The position numbers were made by a program, and so were the translations under genes. 64,000 nucleotides of DNA from an uncultured Dysosmobacter sp. (lineage in GTDB: Bacteria > Bacillota > Clostridia > Oscillospirales > Oscillospiraceae): the NCBI RefSeq assembly GCF_947631635.1, contig NZ_CANRMB010000001.1, positions 1 to 64,000 of the forward strand. Direction: 5' to 3'. Below are positions 26,391-35,228 of the stretch, piece after piece (the first letter of the stretch is position 1; each line of letters starts with the position of its first letter). The notes under the pieces were generated by a model. That model had not been told where the DNA came from and did not search any database. It saw only the letters and a list, made by a program, of their open reading frames with translations.

Positions 26391-26576
26391 ATGTTTTGGT
26401 TAGGACTTCTTCTTGCGTTTGTTGGCTGCATATTTGGCTTCCGGTGGTTTTCTGACCATAAATTCGAATATCTCGACGGTGTTAAGCCCTTTGAACAATT
26501 GGATCGCAACTTCTGGCTGTGTGTAGGAATCTTGATTCCCGCAATTATTTGTATGTTTGTTGGCGCATTGGCTTAA
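26391..26576 (+). CDS. Small two-span membrane protein, 61 residues
   Basis: Residues 1-18 (MFWLGLLLAFVGCIFGF) and 38-61 (FWLCVGILIPAIICMFVGALA) are hydrophobic, joined by a polar loop with HKFEYLDGVKPF. ATG 26391 has GAGGTGA about seven bases upstream; an in-frame ATG at 26361 lacks such a site. A terminator follows at once. Codon use is more AT-rich than the neighbours, consistent with acquired DNA. Family unknown. Confidence 0.6.
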   Translation: MFWLGLLLAFVGCIFGFRWFSDHKFEYLDGVKPFEQLDRNFWLCVGILIPAIICMFVGALA

Positions 26577-26581
26577 ATATG

Positions 26582-26617
26582 AAATAAAGCTGCTTTGTCA
26601 AACGGCTTTATTTTTTT
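26582..26617 (+). terminator. Terminator after the small membrane protein
   Basis: AAATAAAGC and GGCTTTATTT form the stem, and a run of T follows. Confidence 0.6.
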
Positions 26618-26929
26618 GCCCTGGTCCTCGCGGCTTTGACTTTCTGGTGGTTCGTTAAACCTTTCAGATGCTCCGCCCGCGCGGTGGCCTCATAGGACGC
26701 CAGCGCACGGGCGGAGCACAAGCAGTACAGCAGGCCCAATTCCGCGCCGCCGCCGTCCCTCAGCCGTTTTTTACTTCATGGATGGTCTTCCGGTGGTAGC
26801 CGGTCAACTGCTCCGCAGCGTTGGAAAGGTCCACGATCTCGCCGGGCAGCAGAAGCTTCTTCACTGCCTCCGCCGGTATGGGGGCTTCATACGCCTCCAT
26901 CAGCCGGGGATCCTTCAGGGAGACAAGGC
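26608..26929 (-). pseudogene. Frameshifted, 5'-truncated gene remnant
   Basis: Read on the minus strand, one frame gives VSLKDPRLMEAYEAPIPA and on to TGYHRKTIHEVKNG and a stop. One base later the neighbouring frame continues as RLRDGGGAELGLLYCL and on to KVKAARTRAKK and a stop at 26608. The switch lies at a run of six identical bases near 26768-26773, so a frameshift fits. No start codon precedes the first part, and a stop lies just upstream, so the N-terminus is lost. I do not recognise the family. Confidence 0.5.
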
Positions 26930-27089
26930 TGCCATTCTATACTACAAAGCGCTGGAACGCAGGTGCGCTCTGGAGCTGCTGGACATCATCTGCGTAGTCA
27001 ACGAGATGGACTGTGCGGAATTGGAGAATATCCGGTTCCTGGTTCGGACTTACCTCCGGGCGGACGCGCCGATCTGTGAGATCGTGTAA
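26929..27089 (+). pseudogene. 3' fragment of an unknown gene
   Basis: The last about 50 codons of a frame, AILYYKALERRCALELLDII followed by an acidic segment ending APICEIV, look coding in residue pattern, but the open frame upstream becomes unlike protein at about 26930. That is exactly where the minus-strand remnant begins, so the point looks like a deletion or inversion junction. Family unknown. Confidence 0.4.
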
Positions 27090-27168
27090 TTGTTGTGGAT
27101 TTCCGGAACAAATAAAAAAGTGCGGTCTCAGTGTTACCGGTACCAAGACAGCAATAGAGAAATGGAGG

Positions 27169-27378
27169 ATGCGTTATGAAAAGAATATCATGATCATGCT
27201 GGCAATCACAATACTTCTGATGGCATCGGCGTGTGGCAGAGGCGGTCAGCCTGCAGACCCACCCCCGCAGGAAACACCTGCAGAAACGGTCGCCTCAGAA
27301 ACGGAACCTTCCAAAATAGAGGCACCAGTAGAGGAACCTGAATCTATACAGCAGAGCACAGTGAAAGAATTCATATAA
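27169..27378 (+). CDS. Small putative lipoprotein, possibly frameshifted at its start
   Basis: About 70 residues: a short hydrophobic signal (IMIMLAITILLMASAC) with a lipobox-like ASAC, then a Pro/Glu-rich tail (PADPPPQETPAETVASE). GGAGG lies directly against ATG 27169, too close to use, but seven bases before ATG 27176, which reads MKRIS and then stops. One extra base after MKRI would join that start to the lipoprotein frame, so the gene may be freshly frameshifted, or it may start internally at 27190. No known family. Confidence 0.45.
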   Translation: MRYEKNIMIMLAITILLMASACGRGGQPADPPPQETPAETVASETEPSKIEAPVEEPESIQQSTVKEFI

Positions 27379-27383
27379 AGATA

Positions 27384-27414
27384 AGCCCTGGGGCCTTACG
27401 GCCTCAGGGCTTTG
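27384..27414 (+). terminator. Intrinsic terminator after the small lipoprotein
   Basis: GCCCTG-GGGCC and GGCC-T-CAGGGC pair around TTAC, followed by TTTGG. Short T run, moderate strength. Confidence 0.6.
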
Positions 27415-27535
27415 GTGCGTCACTTAGCGTCAATTTGTATATTTTTGTCCGGAAGCCGTCGCGTACCAACGGCTTCACCGCCTTGAGCGTTCAACGGCTT
27501 GACCGCATTTTTATCCGGGTATATATCGCCGCGTT

Positions 27536-28999
27536 TCAAATACCGCCCGCAGCCGCCTCCTGTTTCAGTAGCTCGCATACCACGGCATATACCCGCTGGG
27601 CGGAAGCCGCGTTCAGCCGTTCCTGGACGGAATGGACATCGCGGATCTCCGGGCCCAGGGACACTGCGTCCAGTCCCGGCAGTTTCTCTATAAACAAGCC
27701 GCACTCCAGCCCTCCGTGGGTAGCCTCGATCTTGCCCTCTTTGCCGCTCACCCTCCGGTATGCCGCTAGAATATCCTCCCGCAGGGCAGAACTCCGGTTG
27801 TACTGCCAGCCGGGATAGTCGGCCCGCTCCGCCAGCGTTCCGCCGCCCAGTGCCAGGATGGCCCGCAGGCGCTGGACGATCATCGCCTTCTGAGAGGCGA
27901 TGCAGGAGCGGACGGAGATGGTGAAATGAAGCCCGTCCTCTTTCAGGTCCATCACCCCCAGATTCAGGGAGGTCTGTACCAGGCCGGGGAAATCCACATT
28001 CATCGCCTGAACCCCCTGTGGGACCGCCAGCAGCGTACGGAGGATATTCGCCGTCGCCTCTTTGGAAAGTGCGCTGTCCACAGCGGCCTGGTTACAGGTC
28101 AGGGTGATTCCATCATCACAGCCCGCGTACTCATTTTTCAGCACGCCGTCGAATTCCCGGATGAAAGCCTCAAACTCCCGTGCCCGCTCCGCGGGCACGG
28201 CAGCCACGGCCTGATTGCCGGAGCAGATCACGTTGTCGAACCTGCCGCCCCGGATACCCGCCAGCCGCAGTCCCGCGATCCGTTCCATGGCGCTGTATAG
28301 CACCCGGCCCATCACCTGGTTGGCGGAGGCCCGGCCCTTGTCGATCTCCGCGCCGGAGTGCCCGCCCAGCAGGCCTCCCAGAGTGACGGTATACCCGGTC
28401 TCCCCTTGCAGCGGAACCTGCTCGCCGGGCAGGAAGCAGTCCAGCCGCACGCCGCCGGCGCAAGAGACGGTAAAGACGCCCTCCTCCTCCGAGTCCAGGT
28501 TGACCAGCTTCCGTCCCTTCAAGTCGGAGCAGTCCAGGGCAAAGGCCCCGTCCATGCCTACCTCCTCGTCCACGGTAAAGACCGCCTCCAGCGGCGGATG
28601 GGGCAGCGAGTCGTCAGCCAGGATGGCCAGGATCATCGCCACGGCGATACCGTTATCTCCGCCCAGAGAGGTCTTATCCGCCCACACCCAGGTCCCGTCG
28701 GTGACCAGGTCCAGGCCCTCCTTCGCCATATCCTTGGCGCAGTCCTCCGTCTTGACGCACACCATGTCGATGTGGCCCTGGAGGATGATGGGGTCCGCGC
28801 CCTCGCAGCCGGGGCTGGCATCCTTCCAGATGACCACATTGTTGACCGCGTCCTGCCGCCATGGAAGGCCCAGTTCCTTGGCAAATTCCACACACATATC
28901 GCTGATCTGCTTTGTATTGCCGCTGCCATGGGGGACCGAGCAAAGCTTTTCAAAGTACTCAAATACCATTTTGGGTTCCAAGCCCGATAAAACAGCCAT
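27536..28999 (-). CDS. pepD: Aminoacyl-histidine dipeptidase (M20 family)
   Basis: A 487-residue cytosolic metallo-dipeptidase. Metal ligands are visible in ILQGHIDMV (His/Asp), SLGGDNGIA (bridging Asp), DEEVGMDGA (catalytic and metal Glu) and NLDSEEEG. The lid domain lies at about 200-390, and GGLECGLFIEKLPG holds the last His/Glu region (GGLE). Length matches PepD (about 485). It cleaves Xaa-His and other dipeptides. It is single, with the ATG at 28999 preceded by AAGGAG; the upstream DNA is a transposon-like remnant. Confidence 0.93.
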   Translation of the reverse strand: MAVLSGLEPKMVFEYFEKLCSVPHGSGNTKQISDMCVEFAKELGLPWRQDAVNNVVIWKDASPGCEGADPIILQGHIDMVCVKTEDCAKDMAKEGLDLVTDGTWVWADKTSLGGDNGIAVAMILAILADDSLPHPPLEAVFTVDEEVGMDGAFALDCSDLKGRKLVNLDSEEEGVFTVSCAGGVRLDCFLPGEQVPLQGETGYTVTLGGLLGGHSGAEIDKGRASANQVMGRVLYSAMERIAGLRLAGIRGGRFDNVICSGNQAVAAVPAERAREFEAFIREFDGVLKNEYAGCDDGITLTCNQAAVDSALSKEATANILRTLLAVPQGVQAMNVDFPGLVQTSLNLGVMDLKEDGLHFTISVRSCIASQKAMIVQRLRAILALGGGTLAERADYPGWQYNRSSALREDILAAYRRVSGKEGKIEATHGGLECGLFIEKLPGLDAVSLGPEIRDVHSVQERLNAASAQRVYAVVCELLKQEAAAGGI

Positions 29000-29035
29000 A
29001 TTGCACTTTCTCCTTCATTGAAGTGAATCTGAGTC

Positions 29036-29340
29036 AGGACCACCCGTATAACGGGTGGCCTGCACTCGCCCCTATAAGGGGCTTTTACTGGCAAAGCCTA
29101 AAGGCTTTCGAATTTTATTTCTACTGCATCTGTGCCCTGCTGCCGATTTTTATCGGCGGTGGGGTGCAGTCTTTTTCGTCTCTCCGAGACTTTTTCTTGC
29201 TTGGGTTCTTTTCATTTAGTTCCAATGTCTATATTCGTGCTTGTACTCAACCTGGTTGCTTTCTTTGGTCTCTTTTCTTCTCATTTTTCTCCGCATAGGC
29301 TTAGCCTTTTTAGAACCACGGGCTTAGCCCGTGGTTTTCA
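29036..29340. mobile_element. Probable non-autonomous IS200/IS605-like element
   Basis: About 305 bases with no gene but a set of imperfect palindromes: CCACCCGT-ATA-ACGGGTGG (29040-29058), GCCCCTATAAGGGGC (29068-29082), AAAGCCT-AAGGCTTT (29093-29108), a long ACTGCA/TGCAGT arm (29122-29170) and, at the far end, AACCACGGG-CTTAG-CCCGTGGTT (29314-29336). Hairpins near both tips without terminal inverted repeats are the mark of IS200/IS605 ends. The interior is pyrimidine-rich. Element limits are approximate. Confidence 0.5.
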
Positions 29341-29347
29341 TTTATAC

Positions 29348-29383
29348 AAAAAACGGACCGCCCCGCCATCGGCGGGGCGGTCC
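29348..29383 (-). terminator. Intrinsic terminator of importer 3 operon
   Basis: On the minus strand GGACCGCCCCGCC pairs with GGCGGGGCGGTCC, followed by GTTTTTTGT. It closes the operon ending at 29389. Confidence 0.88.
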
Positions 29384-29388
29384 TCTGG

Positions 29389-29901
29389 TTAGCCAACCGG
29401 AATGTCTCCGGTGCCCAGGTCGCCTTCAAGACCCAGGCCGCCGTCAAGCCCGAACTCGTCACCGGTGCCGGGAACTTCTTCGTCCACGCTCTCCGTCTCA
29501 ACGGGAACAAACTCAGAGAACCAGGCGTCCTCAGGCAGCCCGGCCAAAAGAGCAGGCAGGTTTACCACGATGCCGTCCACGCTGTAGGGCAGCTTCAGGC
29601 TGATCGTCCGGACCTCCGGCTCATCGCCCTTCTCCTGGGTGACCTCCAGGGTCATTTTGAAGTTCTGGCCGATCCAGACGGCCATGCCGCGCTCGCGTTT
29701 GCCCAGCTTGGCAACTTCCTCGCCCTTGACCGTGACCACCACCTTGTGGGCGGCCTTGTACTCCTGGCCGTTATAGTCCTCCAGCGTCTTGTTGTCAAAG
29801 TAGACGGTGTGGCCCCGGCCAATGACCATCATGCAGGCGGCGATCCCCACCAGGATCAGCACCAGCAGGAGTGAAAAAGCAATCCTTCGTTTTGATTTCA
29901 T
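29389..29901 (-). CDS. Membrane-anchored accessory protein of importer 3 (DUF6672-like)
   Basis: A 170-residue protein with an N-terminal membrane segment (RIAFSLLLVLILVGIAACMM) and an extracytoplasmic domain with GRGHTVYFDNKTLED and ISLKLPYSVDGIVVNLPALL. This arrangement resembles the family I recall as DUF6672, seen beside DUF3798-type importers. The C-terminus is Gly/Asp-rich. It overlaps the preceding permease by four bases. Possibly a periplasmic partner of the permease. Function unknown. Confidence 0.65.
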   Translation of the reverse strand: MKSKRRIAFSLLLVLILVGIAACMMVIGRGHTVYFDNKTLEDYNGQEYKAAHKVVVTVKGEEVAKLGKRERGMAVWIGQNFKMTLEVTQEKGDEPEVRTISLKLPYSVDGIVVNLPALLAGLPEDAWFSEFVPVETESVDEEVPGTGDEFGLDGGLGLEGDLGTGDIPVG

Positions 29902-31025
29902 TCCGCGGCCTCCTTTTCTTTCTGGGCCTCGGCCAGCTCCCGGCCTGCCTTGCTCTTGGCCATGCGCTTCTTGGCCTCATACATGATGAGGGCAAGGGCG
30001 ATGACGCCGTAGGACAGGAACACACGGAAATACTCGCCCACCATGGAGTCGCCGGTGATGAACGCACCCGCGCCGGGGGCTACGATGAACATCAGATGGA
30101 ACAGGATCACGCCCAGGAAAGCGTTGCCGATGGATGCCTTTTCCACTGACGCTCCGCCCACCAGAAGCGCGGCGATGCAGAACATGCCGATCTGGGAGTG
30201 TCCGGTGTAGGTGGGCAGATTGCCGATGTTCTGCAGATAGATGACCATGCCGAAGCCGGCGCACACCGTGGACATGACGACCGAGATGATCCGGGTCCGG
30301 TCCACGTTGATGCCTGCGTCACGGGCCACGTCCATGTCCTGGCCCACGGCCCGCATGTCCTGACCCAGCTTGGTCCGCCGGAACCAGATGATGAACAGGC
30401 ACATCAGGCCCACCAGGATAAAGGTGAACACGGGGATCTTCACACCGCCGATGCGGACGGCCAGCAGGTCATCCAGACACTGACGCATGTTCAGCAGGCT
30501 CACTGTGTTTCGGATGCCGTAGCCGCGGGGCAGCATGATGCTGGCGTGGATGATGGGAATGATGGAACCCATGATATACAGCACGATCAGCTGATACCAG
30601 CCGTTGATAAAGAAGTTGATGATATAGCTGGTGATCATCTCACGGCCCTTGGCCATGTTCTGAAGCGTGCCGCAGATGAAGCCCAGCAGGGCGGAGAAGG
30701 GAATGGACAGGATCATGGACAGCACCACGCCGGGGATGCCCCAAATCTGCCAGTCCGCCACCAGGATGACGGCGATTTCCGCGCCCATGGCCCCCAGGGT
30801 CATGGCAAAGTTCAATCCCATGCCCGCCATGATGGGGAACAGCAGGCAGAGCACCAGGAACAGGTTCCGGCCCATACGGGTGATGATCTCGTTGAGCAGA
30901 TAGCTGGGGGAGAAGCCCGCCATGGGAATGAAAATCGCGCAGATGATGACAAACATAATGGGCACGGCATTGCCGCGCACCAATTCAAGCGCCTTCTTGC
31001 CGGCAGGGATGTTCTTCTTTTTCAT
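29898..31025 (-). CDS. ABC transporter permease (RbsC/YufQ-like), importer 3
   Basis: A 375-residue permease with eight to ten membrane segments. AMTLGAMGAEIAVILVADW and ALLVGGASVEKASIGNAFLGVILFHLMF, in part, are typical of BPD_transp_2 permeases that pair with double-domain sugar or nucleoside ATPases. It overlaps the upstream permease gene by four bases. The C-terminus is charged (KKRMAKSKAGRELAEAQKEK). Confidence 0.88.
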   Translation of the reverse strand: MKKKNIPAGKKALELVRGNAVPIMFVIICAIFIPMAGFSPSYLLNEIITRMGRNLFLVLCLLFPIMAGMGLNFAMTLGAMGAEIAVILVADWQIWGIPGVVLSMILSIPFSALLGFICGTLQNMAKGREMITSYIINFFINGWYQLIVLYIMGSIIPIIHASIMLPRGYGIRNTVSLLNMRQCLDDLLAVRIGGVKIPVFTFILVGLMCLFIIWFRRTKLGQDMRAVGQDMDVARDAGINVDRTRIISVVMSTVCAGFGMVIYLQNIGNLPTYTGHSQIGMFCIAALLVGGASVEKASIGNAFLGVILFHLMFIVAPGAGAFITGDSMVGEYFRVFLSYGVIALALIMYEAKKRMAKSKAGRELAEAQKEKEAAE

Positions 31026-32212
31026 TTGGATCCCTTCACCTTTCTGGTCAGCGCGTAGAGGATCATGCCCTGGGAGACAATGATCCGGATGACCTCGCTC
31101 ATGTCCATGTGAATCGCAGAGTTCATCACCGTGGGCGTCATGGTCACGATGCCCTGGAAGAGGATCGTGCCGATGATGACATTGCTGATGGACGCCTTGT
31201 TCACCGAGGCGCCGCCGATGAGAATGGCGGCCACAGTCGGCATAGTCAGGTTATTGGGGGCATTATACAGCTGGATGAAGCCGAAGCCCTGCTGGTAGAT
31301 CAGAATGCCTATGGCGCCCAGCCAGGTGGACATGATGACGGACAGCATCCGGGTCCGGTCCACGTTGATGCCGGCAGCCCGGGCAAAGGTGGGATTGGAG
31401 CCCACCGCCGTCATGGCGGTGCCGGTCTTGGTGTGCAGGAATGCCCACATCAGGAAAGCCAGCAGCACAAAGACCAGCAGGGAGCCGGTGGGGATCACCA
31501 GCTTCTCCAGCGCACCCAGGCTGATGCCCAGCTTGCCTGCGATCTCACCAAAGTCTATCTCCAGGAAGCCGGCCAGCACCTGGTTGTAAAAGCCGTCCAG
31601 GGAGATGGTAGGCCGCAGGCCGCTGGCCGACAGGCCATACACCATCGTGGGGGCGGAATAGGGCAGCAGCAGCCACATCATGCAGAAGAAGGACATGACC
31701 GAAAAGCCCACATAGGTGGCGATCATCATCTCGCCGCCCTTGATGCGGTTGAGCAGAAGCCCGTAGCCGCCGCCCAGGAGGATCGCGAAGGGGGTGGCGA
31801 TGACCACCGCCGCCACAAAGCTCAGGGGGCCGGTGAAGCCGAACTGGATGGACAGCGTACTGCCCAGCAGTCCGCAGATGATGGCCAGGGGCAGACCGAA
31901 GTTCAGCCCGCAGCCGGAGTGGATCATGGGCACCATGGCCAGCACCAGCACTGCGTTCCAGCTGAAACGGTTGATGATATTGGTGATCTGGGTGACCAGG
32001 TCCACGTCCACGAAGGGCGTCAGAATAAACAGCACCAGCAGGAAGCCCGTGATGAGGAGCCGGGGCAGACCGTAGGAGGCCACCATTGCCTGCAGCGGGG
32101 ACATCTGCGTCTTTTCCTGCGCCGTAAGCCGGCGCGCAGGCGGAATCGTCTTCATTTCATCAGTGAATTTGGACGGACTGTTCAGATTATAGTCTTTTTT
32201 CTTATTACTCAT
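31022..32212 (-). CDS. ABC transporter permease, importer 3, second subunit
   Basis: A 396-residue paralogue of the next gene, with an N-terminal cytoplasmic extension (MSNKKKDYNLNSPSKFTDEM) and the same MIHSGCGLNFGLPLAIICG and LIGGASVNKASISNVIIGT blocks. The GlnxxxGlyIle...DxxR region (AAGINVDRTRMLSVIMSTW) near residue 300 is shared by both, and is likely the ATPase-contact loop. The two permeases probably form a heterodimer. Confidence 0.88.
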   Translation of the reverse strand: MSNKKKDYNLNSPSKFTDEMKTIPPARRLTAQEKTQMSPLQAMVASYGLPRLLITGFLLVLFILTPFVDVDLVTQITNIINRFSWNAVLVLAMVPMIHSGCGLNFGLPLAIICGLLGSTLSIQFGFTGPLSFVAAVVIATPFAILLGGGYGLLLNRIKGGEMMIATYVGFSVMSFFCMMWLLLPYSAPTMVYGLSASGLRPTISLDGFYNQVLAGFLEIDFGEIAGKLGISLGALEKLVIPTGSLLVFVLLAFLMWAFLHTKTGTAMTAVGSNPTFARAAGINVDRTRMLSVIMSTWLGAIGILIYQQGFGFIQLYNAPNNLTMPTVAAILIGGASVNKASISNVIIGTILFQGIVTMTPTVMNSAIHMDMSEVIRIIVSQGMILYALTRKVKGSK

Positions 32213-32227
32213 TACGATCCACCTCCC

Positions 32228-33823
32228 TTACACGACCTTGCTGATCATCAGCATACCGAACTCCTCCGAGGATGCCGCTGCGGGCAGGATGCCGGCGACC
32301 TGCCCGCCGGAGACAATGGCGATCCGGTCGCAGGTCTGACGCAGCTCCTCCAGCTCGGAGGAGATCATGACCACAGTGACGCCGCTGTCCCGGTTGAACC
32401 GCTTCAGCGCGTCCAGCACCAGGGCTTTGGCGCCCACGTCGATGCCGCGGGTAGGCTCAGAGACAAAGAGAAACTTCGGCTCCAGGGCAAAGGCCTTGGC
32501 CAGACACACCTTCTGCTGGTTGCCGCCGGAGAGCTCCTTTGCCTTCTGCTTGGAGCTTGTGCACTTGATCTGCAATTCGTCGATATACTTCTGGGTCACC
32601 TGGTGGATGGCTCTTTCATCCCGCCATTTGATGACGCCGCCCAACAGATTTTTCAAAAACTTGTTCTGGATCTGCATGGCGGGGAAGGCGATGTTCCACT
32701 CCAGGCTCTCGTCCAAAAGCAGGCCCACGCCTCGCCGGTCCTCTGAAACAAAGGCCAGAGAGCTGTCCAAACACCGCCGGGGGTTGTTCAGCGGGATCTC
32801 CTTCCCGTCGAACTCCACTCTTCCGCCGGCCTCGTACAGGCCCATGACGCCGTTGGGGATCCCCAGCTTGCCCTGGCCCGCCAGACCGCCGATGCCCAGG
32901 ATCTCTCCTTCCTTCACATCGAGGCTCACGTTTCGCACCGTCTCACCGGGCATGTCCACCCAGAGGTTCTTGATAGACAGGATGGTCTTGGCGTCCTCGT
33001 GGCTCCGAACCTCTCCAGCCGAGACGGCGGCGCTCTGCACATCACGGCCCACCATCCACCGGGTGATCTCCTCCACGCTGGTCTCCGCGGCGGGAACGTC
33101 CTTGACCACATAGCCGTCCCGCATGACCACCACCTTGTCGCACACGGCAAGGATCTCATGGAGGCGGTGGGTGATAAAGATCACGGAGATGCCCTGGGCT
33201 GCCATATTCCGAATGGAGGACAGCAGGGCCTCCGCCTCCTTCTCCGTCAGTACGGCGGTGGGCTCATCCAAAATGAGGAGCTTCAACTGGTCCTTGCTCA
33301 GTTCACGGGCGATCTCCGTAAACTGCTTGTGACCAACAGGCATGTCACTGATGACCATTTTCGAGTCGATCTCCACGCCCATTTTCTCGATGGCCTCAGC
33401 GGAGCGCCGGTCCATCTCCTTATAATCCAGCGTGTTCAGCCGTTCGCCGAACACCTCTGAAACTACGTTCTTCTTCTGGGGCTCCCGGTTCAACAGGATA
33501 TTTTCCGTGGCGGTGAAGCCGGGGATCAGGGAAAATTCCTGGTGTACCATGCCGATGCCCGCCTTCAGCGCGTCAAAGGGGGTGTTGAACTCCACCTTTT
33601 GACCGTTGATCAGGACGTCGCCGCCATAGCCTCCGGTCTCCCGAATGACGTCCATGCCGAAGAGGATCTTCATCAGGGTGCTCTTGCCCGCGCCGTTCTC
33701 ACCGCACAGGCCCAGAACCTCGCCCTCGCCCAACGTGAAATTGATGTCGGTGAGGACCTGGTTTCCAAAGAAGTCCTTTTTGATATTTTGCATTTGCAGC
33801 AAGGGGCTAGTGTTAGTTGTCAT
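32228..33823 (-). CDS. Two-domain sugar/nucleoside-type ABC ATPase, importer 3
   Basis: A 531-residue ATPase with two nucleotide-binding domains. Domain 1 has Walker A CGENGAGKST, signature-like KQFTEIARELS and Walker B LLILDEPTAVL. Domain 2 (about 275-531) has a degenerate Walker A (GLAGQGKLG), signature LSGGNQQKVCLAKA and Walker B FLFVSEPTRGIDV. That one-active, one-degenerate pattern is usual for RbsA/YufO-type ATPases. Gene starts at 33823 after a 136-base gap from the binding protein that holds a strong hairpin. Confidence 0.92.
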   Translation of the reverse strand: MTTNTSPLLQMQNIKKDFFGNQVLTDINFTLGEGEVLGLCGENGAGKSTLMKILFGMDVIRETGGYGGDVLINGQKVEFNTPFDALKAGIGMVHQEFSLIPGFTATENILLNREPQKKNVVSEVFGERLNTLDYKEMDRRSAEAIEKMGVEIDSKMVISDMPVGHKQFTEIARELSKDQLKLLILDEPTAVLTEKEAEALLSSIRNMAAQGISVIFITHRLHEILAVCDKVVVMRDGYVVKDVPAAETSVEEITRWMVGRDVQSAAVSAGEVRSHEDAKTILSIKNLWVDMPGETVRNVSLDVKEGEILGIGGLAGQGKLGIPNGVMGLYEAGGRVEFDGKEIPLNNPRRCLDSSLAFVSEDRRGVGLLLDESLEWNIAFPAMQIQNKFLKNLLGGVIKWRDERAIHQVTQKYIDELQIKCTSSKQKAKELSGGNQQKVCLAKAFALEPKFLFVSEPTRGIDVGAKALVLDALKRFNRDSGVTVVMISSELEELRQTCDRIAIVSGGQVAGILPAAASSEEFGMLMISKVV

Positions 33824-33904
33824 ACATCCACCCTAATCTCATTTATTCACTGCGCCCAGGGCCGTCTGAAAAGGCCAGGTGCCCCTGGGAAGTCCTCTAA
33901 TCAG

Positions 33905-33936
33905 AACGGGGAGGAGGACAGGTCCTCCTCCCCGTT
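33905..33936 (-). terminator. Hairpin between DUF3798 binding protein and ATPase genes
   Basis: AACGGGGAGGAGGA pairs with TCCTCCTCCCCGTT with a tiny loop. No T run follows, so it is probably an mRNA-stability or attenuation element. Confidence 0.55.
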
Positions 33937-33959
33937 CAGTGAAAAACACTGGTGTTCCG

Positions 33960-35228
33960 TTAGCTGACGGTGAAATACTTCTCAGGCACTTCCACCTCGG
34001 CGTTGCCCATGTAGTGACCGGGATCGCCCATGATATAGGTATCCTGATAGATGAGGAATACGTTGTCGCTCTTGACGCCGGTGGTGGCGTTGGTGTAGCC
34101 GGAGCCGTTCCACTCCGCCTCGGGAGAATAGACCTGCAGGGCGGCGGCGACGTCGTCCATATCGGTGATCTCACTGACGCCGTTGATGACGTTCTTGGCG
34201 TGCTCAGCAAGGCCGGCGGACAGGGTGTAGCCATAGGAGTAGGCCCAAGTGCCAAAGCGGTCGGCGCAGCCCTTTTCCACCAGAGCGGACTCGACCTTGG
34301 CCAGGATAGCGGAGAAGTCACCGGCCTCCTCGGTCAGATCCAGGCCCAGAGCGCCGGGATAGCCCATCAGAGGAGAGGGCAGGTCGGCCTCGATGAAGTA
34401 GCCGCCGTACTCGACCAGCTGCTTCAGCAGGGGCTCGGTGTGGGCGTCGTTGGTGCAGAAGTAAGCGGCGTTCTTGCCGTACTTCTCGACCCACGCGGGA
34501 ACGTTCTCCAGGATATAGGCCTGAGCGCCGGGGATACCCACGTCAGAGGTGGGATCGGGAGCGGTTTCCAGCACAAAGTTCATGCCGAATTCCTTGCAGG
34601 CCTCCTGCATGACAGCCACGCGGCGGCTCATGGTCTCATAGGCCATGTGGCGGGGGAAGGAGATATGGACAAAGGTATCGGCGCCCAGCTCGTGGGCGGT
34701 ACGGATGATGAGGTAGCCGCGGGAGACGAAGTCGTTGTTGCAGACCAGGTCGGCAGCGGAACCGATCTCCGGCAGATCCTCGTGGGCCTCGCCGGCGATG
34801 CAGATGATGTCGGGGCGGCGCTCCTTGATCTGACGGAAAGCCTCAGTGGTGCCGGGAACAGACTGGTTGACGATGATGGCCTTCATCAGAGGATCATCGG
34901 ACATGTTGACGATGGTCTGGATCGTGGTCTCCAGTTCCTCAGTGAAGTTGTCGGGATAGATGGCCAGGGTGACCTTATCCTCGCCGTACTTGGCCTGGAA
35001 AGCCTCGGCGCCGCGGCGGTCATCCTCGGACTGGGAAACAGAGCCGGTGACAATGCCGATGTGGTAGTCGCCGATGCCGTCCTCCATGCTGGGAGCTTCT
35101 TCATTCTGAACCTGTTCAGCGTCATTGCCGCCCTCGTTCTGTGCCGGAGCGGGATCGCTGTTGCCGCCGCAGCCCGCCAATGCAAGGAGCATTACGAGTG
35201 CCAGCAGCATGCTAAGAAACTTCTTCAT
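33960..35228 (-). CDS. DUF3798-family substrate-binding lipoprotein, importer 3
   Basis: A 422-residue lipoprotein: signal MKKFLSMLLALVMLLALAGC (lipobox LAGC), an Asn/Glu-rich linker, then IGDYHIGIVTGSVSQSEDD, which is the signature I associate with DUF3798, a periplasmic-binding-like family. ATG 35228 has GGAGG six bases upstream; the longer frame lacks a site. It is the first gene of a five-gene operon (binding protein, ATPase, two permeases, accessory). The ligand is unknown. Confidence 0.85.
   Translation of the reverse strand: MKKFLSMLLALVMLLALAGCGGNSDPAPAQNEGGNDAEQVQNEEAPSMEDGIGDYHIGIVTGSVSQSEDDRRGAEAFQAKYGEDKVTLAIYPDNFTEELETTIQTIVNMSDDPLMKAIIVNQSVPGTTEAFRQIKERRPDIICIAGEAHEDLPEIGSAADLVCNNDFVSRGYLIIRTAHELGADTFVHISFPRHMAYETMSRRVAVMQEACKEFGMNFVLETAPDPTSDVGIPGAQAYILENVPAWVEKYGKNAAYFCTNDAHTEPLLKQLVEYGGYFIEADLPSPLMGYPGALGLDLTEEAGDFSAILAKVESALVEKGCADRFGTWAYSYGYTLSAGLAEHAKNVINGVSEITDMDDVAAALQVYSPEAEWNGSGYTNATTGVKSDNVFLIYQDTYIMGDPGHYMGNAEVEVPEKYFTVS

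Noticed and set aside
29132-29392. 86-codon plus-strand frame in the IS-like element
   Set aside because: Pyrimidine-rich translation, no ribosome site; it lies within palindromic element DNA and overlaps a terminator.
30198-31058. 286-codon plus-strand frame over importer 3 permeases
   Set aside because: Antisense shadow with extreme His/Asp/Gln content.
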